64,000 nt of DNA from Hydractinia symbiolongicarpus. Lineage: Eukaryota; Cnidaria; Hydrozoa; Anthoathecata; Hydractiniidae. Of this stretch, positions 63,196 through 64,000 are shown in pieces (the first letter of the stretch is position 1; every line of letters starts with the position of its first letter). The stretch spans positions 27,617,501-27,681,500 of the forward strand of contig NC_079878.1 of the NCBI RefSeq assembly GCF_029227915.1. Reading direction: 5' to 3'. Under the pieces are notes generated by a model that saw nothing but the letters and a program-made list of their open reading frames with translations, was not told the origin of the DNA and made no database searches. Made by a program: the position numbers and the translations under genes.

Positions 63196-64000
63196 TAGAA
63201 CGGTTGCGTCACATATTTGTACCAACATGTATTTTGCGATATTTTTCTGATATTACTAGGTGGCGTCGCTCGTAAAAGTTAAACGAGTGACTGTGGGACT
63301 TAATTGAACTGATTCTGGACTATGACCTTATAAATGTGATAAATGAGATAATTGGACTCCAAGGAAAAACGTTTTTCATAGTTTGACATGATTGCTGGAA
63401 CTCAGCGATTATACTGAGCGCTGTGGTAGCGCTTCATTTAAAATCTTAAATAAGTAAGTCATTTTTTACTGTGGGACAAATCCAAGCCGTTATCGCGCAC
63501 TGAAGAAATAGAGACAGTTTCAAAAACAACATTTCATTGACTTTCTAACAGTATAAATCCGCATGAATTACAACGGTTGCGTCACAAATTCGTACCAACA
63601 TGCATTTAGCGATATCTTTCTGATATTACTAGGTTGCATCGCTTTTAACTGTGAAACGATTGACTGTGGGACTTAATTGAACTAACTTTGGACTGTGACC
63701 TGATAAATGTGATAAATGAGATAATTGGACTCCAAGGAAAAACGTTCTTCTTAGTTTGACATGATTGCTGGAACTCAGCGATTATACTGGGCGCTGTGGT
63801 AGCGCTTCATTTAAAAATTCAAATAAGTAAGTCATTTTTTTACTGTGGGACAAATCCTAGCCGTTATCGCGCGCTGAAGAAATAGAGACAGTTTGAAAAA
63901 CTACATTTCGATGAATTTCACACGGTGTCAGTCCGTTAAAGTGACGACGGTTGGGACACATATTCGTCCCCACATGTGTTTAGGGATATTTTTCTAATAT
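63196..64000. repeat. Satellite array resuming after the retrotransposon
   Basis: Satellite resumes in the middle of a monomer at AGAACGGTTGCGTCACATAT and continues past the window end in the same orientation as before. The monomers are of the type seen at 44-57 kb (GATAATTGGACTCCAAGG, GACGACGGTTGGGACAC), so the retrotransposon sits within one array rather than at its edge. No gene. Confidence 0.9.

Overview
The window looks like a nuclear genome segment from an invertebrate animal. The evidence is a GT-AG intron in a protein gene, a CR1-type non-LTR retrotransposon, AT-rich DNA and a very long complex satellite. The helicase family and the transposon end sequence resemble ones I know from cnidarians, so a cnidarian is my best guess; a sponge or another marine invertebrate is possible. 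I see no bacterial operons, rRNA, tRNA or CRISPR array.

About 53.5 of the 64 kb is one head-to-tail satellite with a monomer of about 373 bp (observed 359-375), roughly 140 copies, almost all in the same orientation. A typical monomer starts with the short hairpin GCGCT-GTGGT-AGCGC. Monomers are grouped into higher-order repeats of several sizes in different stretches: a five-monomer unit of 1852 bp (1-5181), a dimer of 746 bp (about 13690-15945), a trimer spacing of 1119 bp (about 30542-32700), a tetramer spacing of 1492 bp (about 36360-38930), an octamer of 2981 bp (about 50330-57262), and block duplications at lags of 3356, 4100, 5597, 9028 and 12613 bp.

Two islands at 8707-11512 and 21320-24125 each hold a 2806-bp transposon-like element. 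Each has imperfect terminal inverted repeats and a perfect 10-bp direct repeat of satellite DNA (GAGACATTTG) on both sides. Each carries one two-exon RecQ-family helicase gene, and no transposase is visible. Both copies carry the same in-frame TAA at codon 77 and are otherwise almost identical. The surrounding satellite is duplicated at the same 12613-bp lag, so this was one insertion followed by segmental duplication.

From about 58380 to 63195 a nearly full-length CR1-like retrotransposon lies on the minus strand. It has an ORF1 with a coiled coil and an SGNH (GDSL) esterase-like domain, then an ORF2 with an AP endonuclease and a reverse transcriptase. ORF1 and the endonuclease share a frame and are separated by a single UGA. 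The endonuclease and reverse transcriptase are separated by a one-base frameshift in a T run. At its 3' end lies a 68-bp satellite fragment in inverted orientation. Satellite resumes at about 63196 and runs off the window.

The whole looks like centromeric, pericentromeric or subtelomeric heterochromatin evolving by unequal exchange, carrying along a helicase-bearing mobile element.
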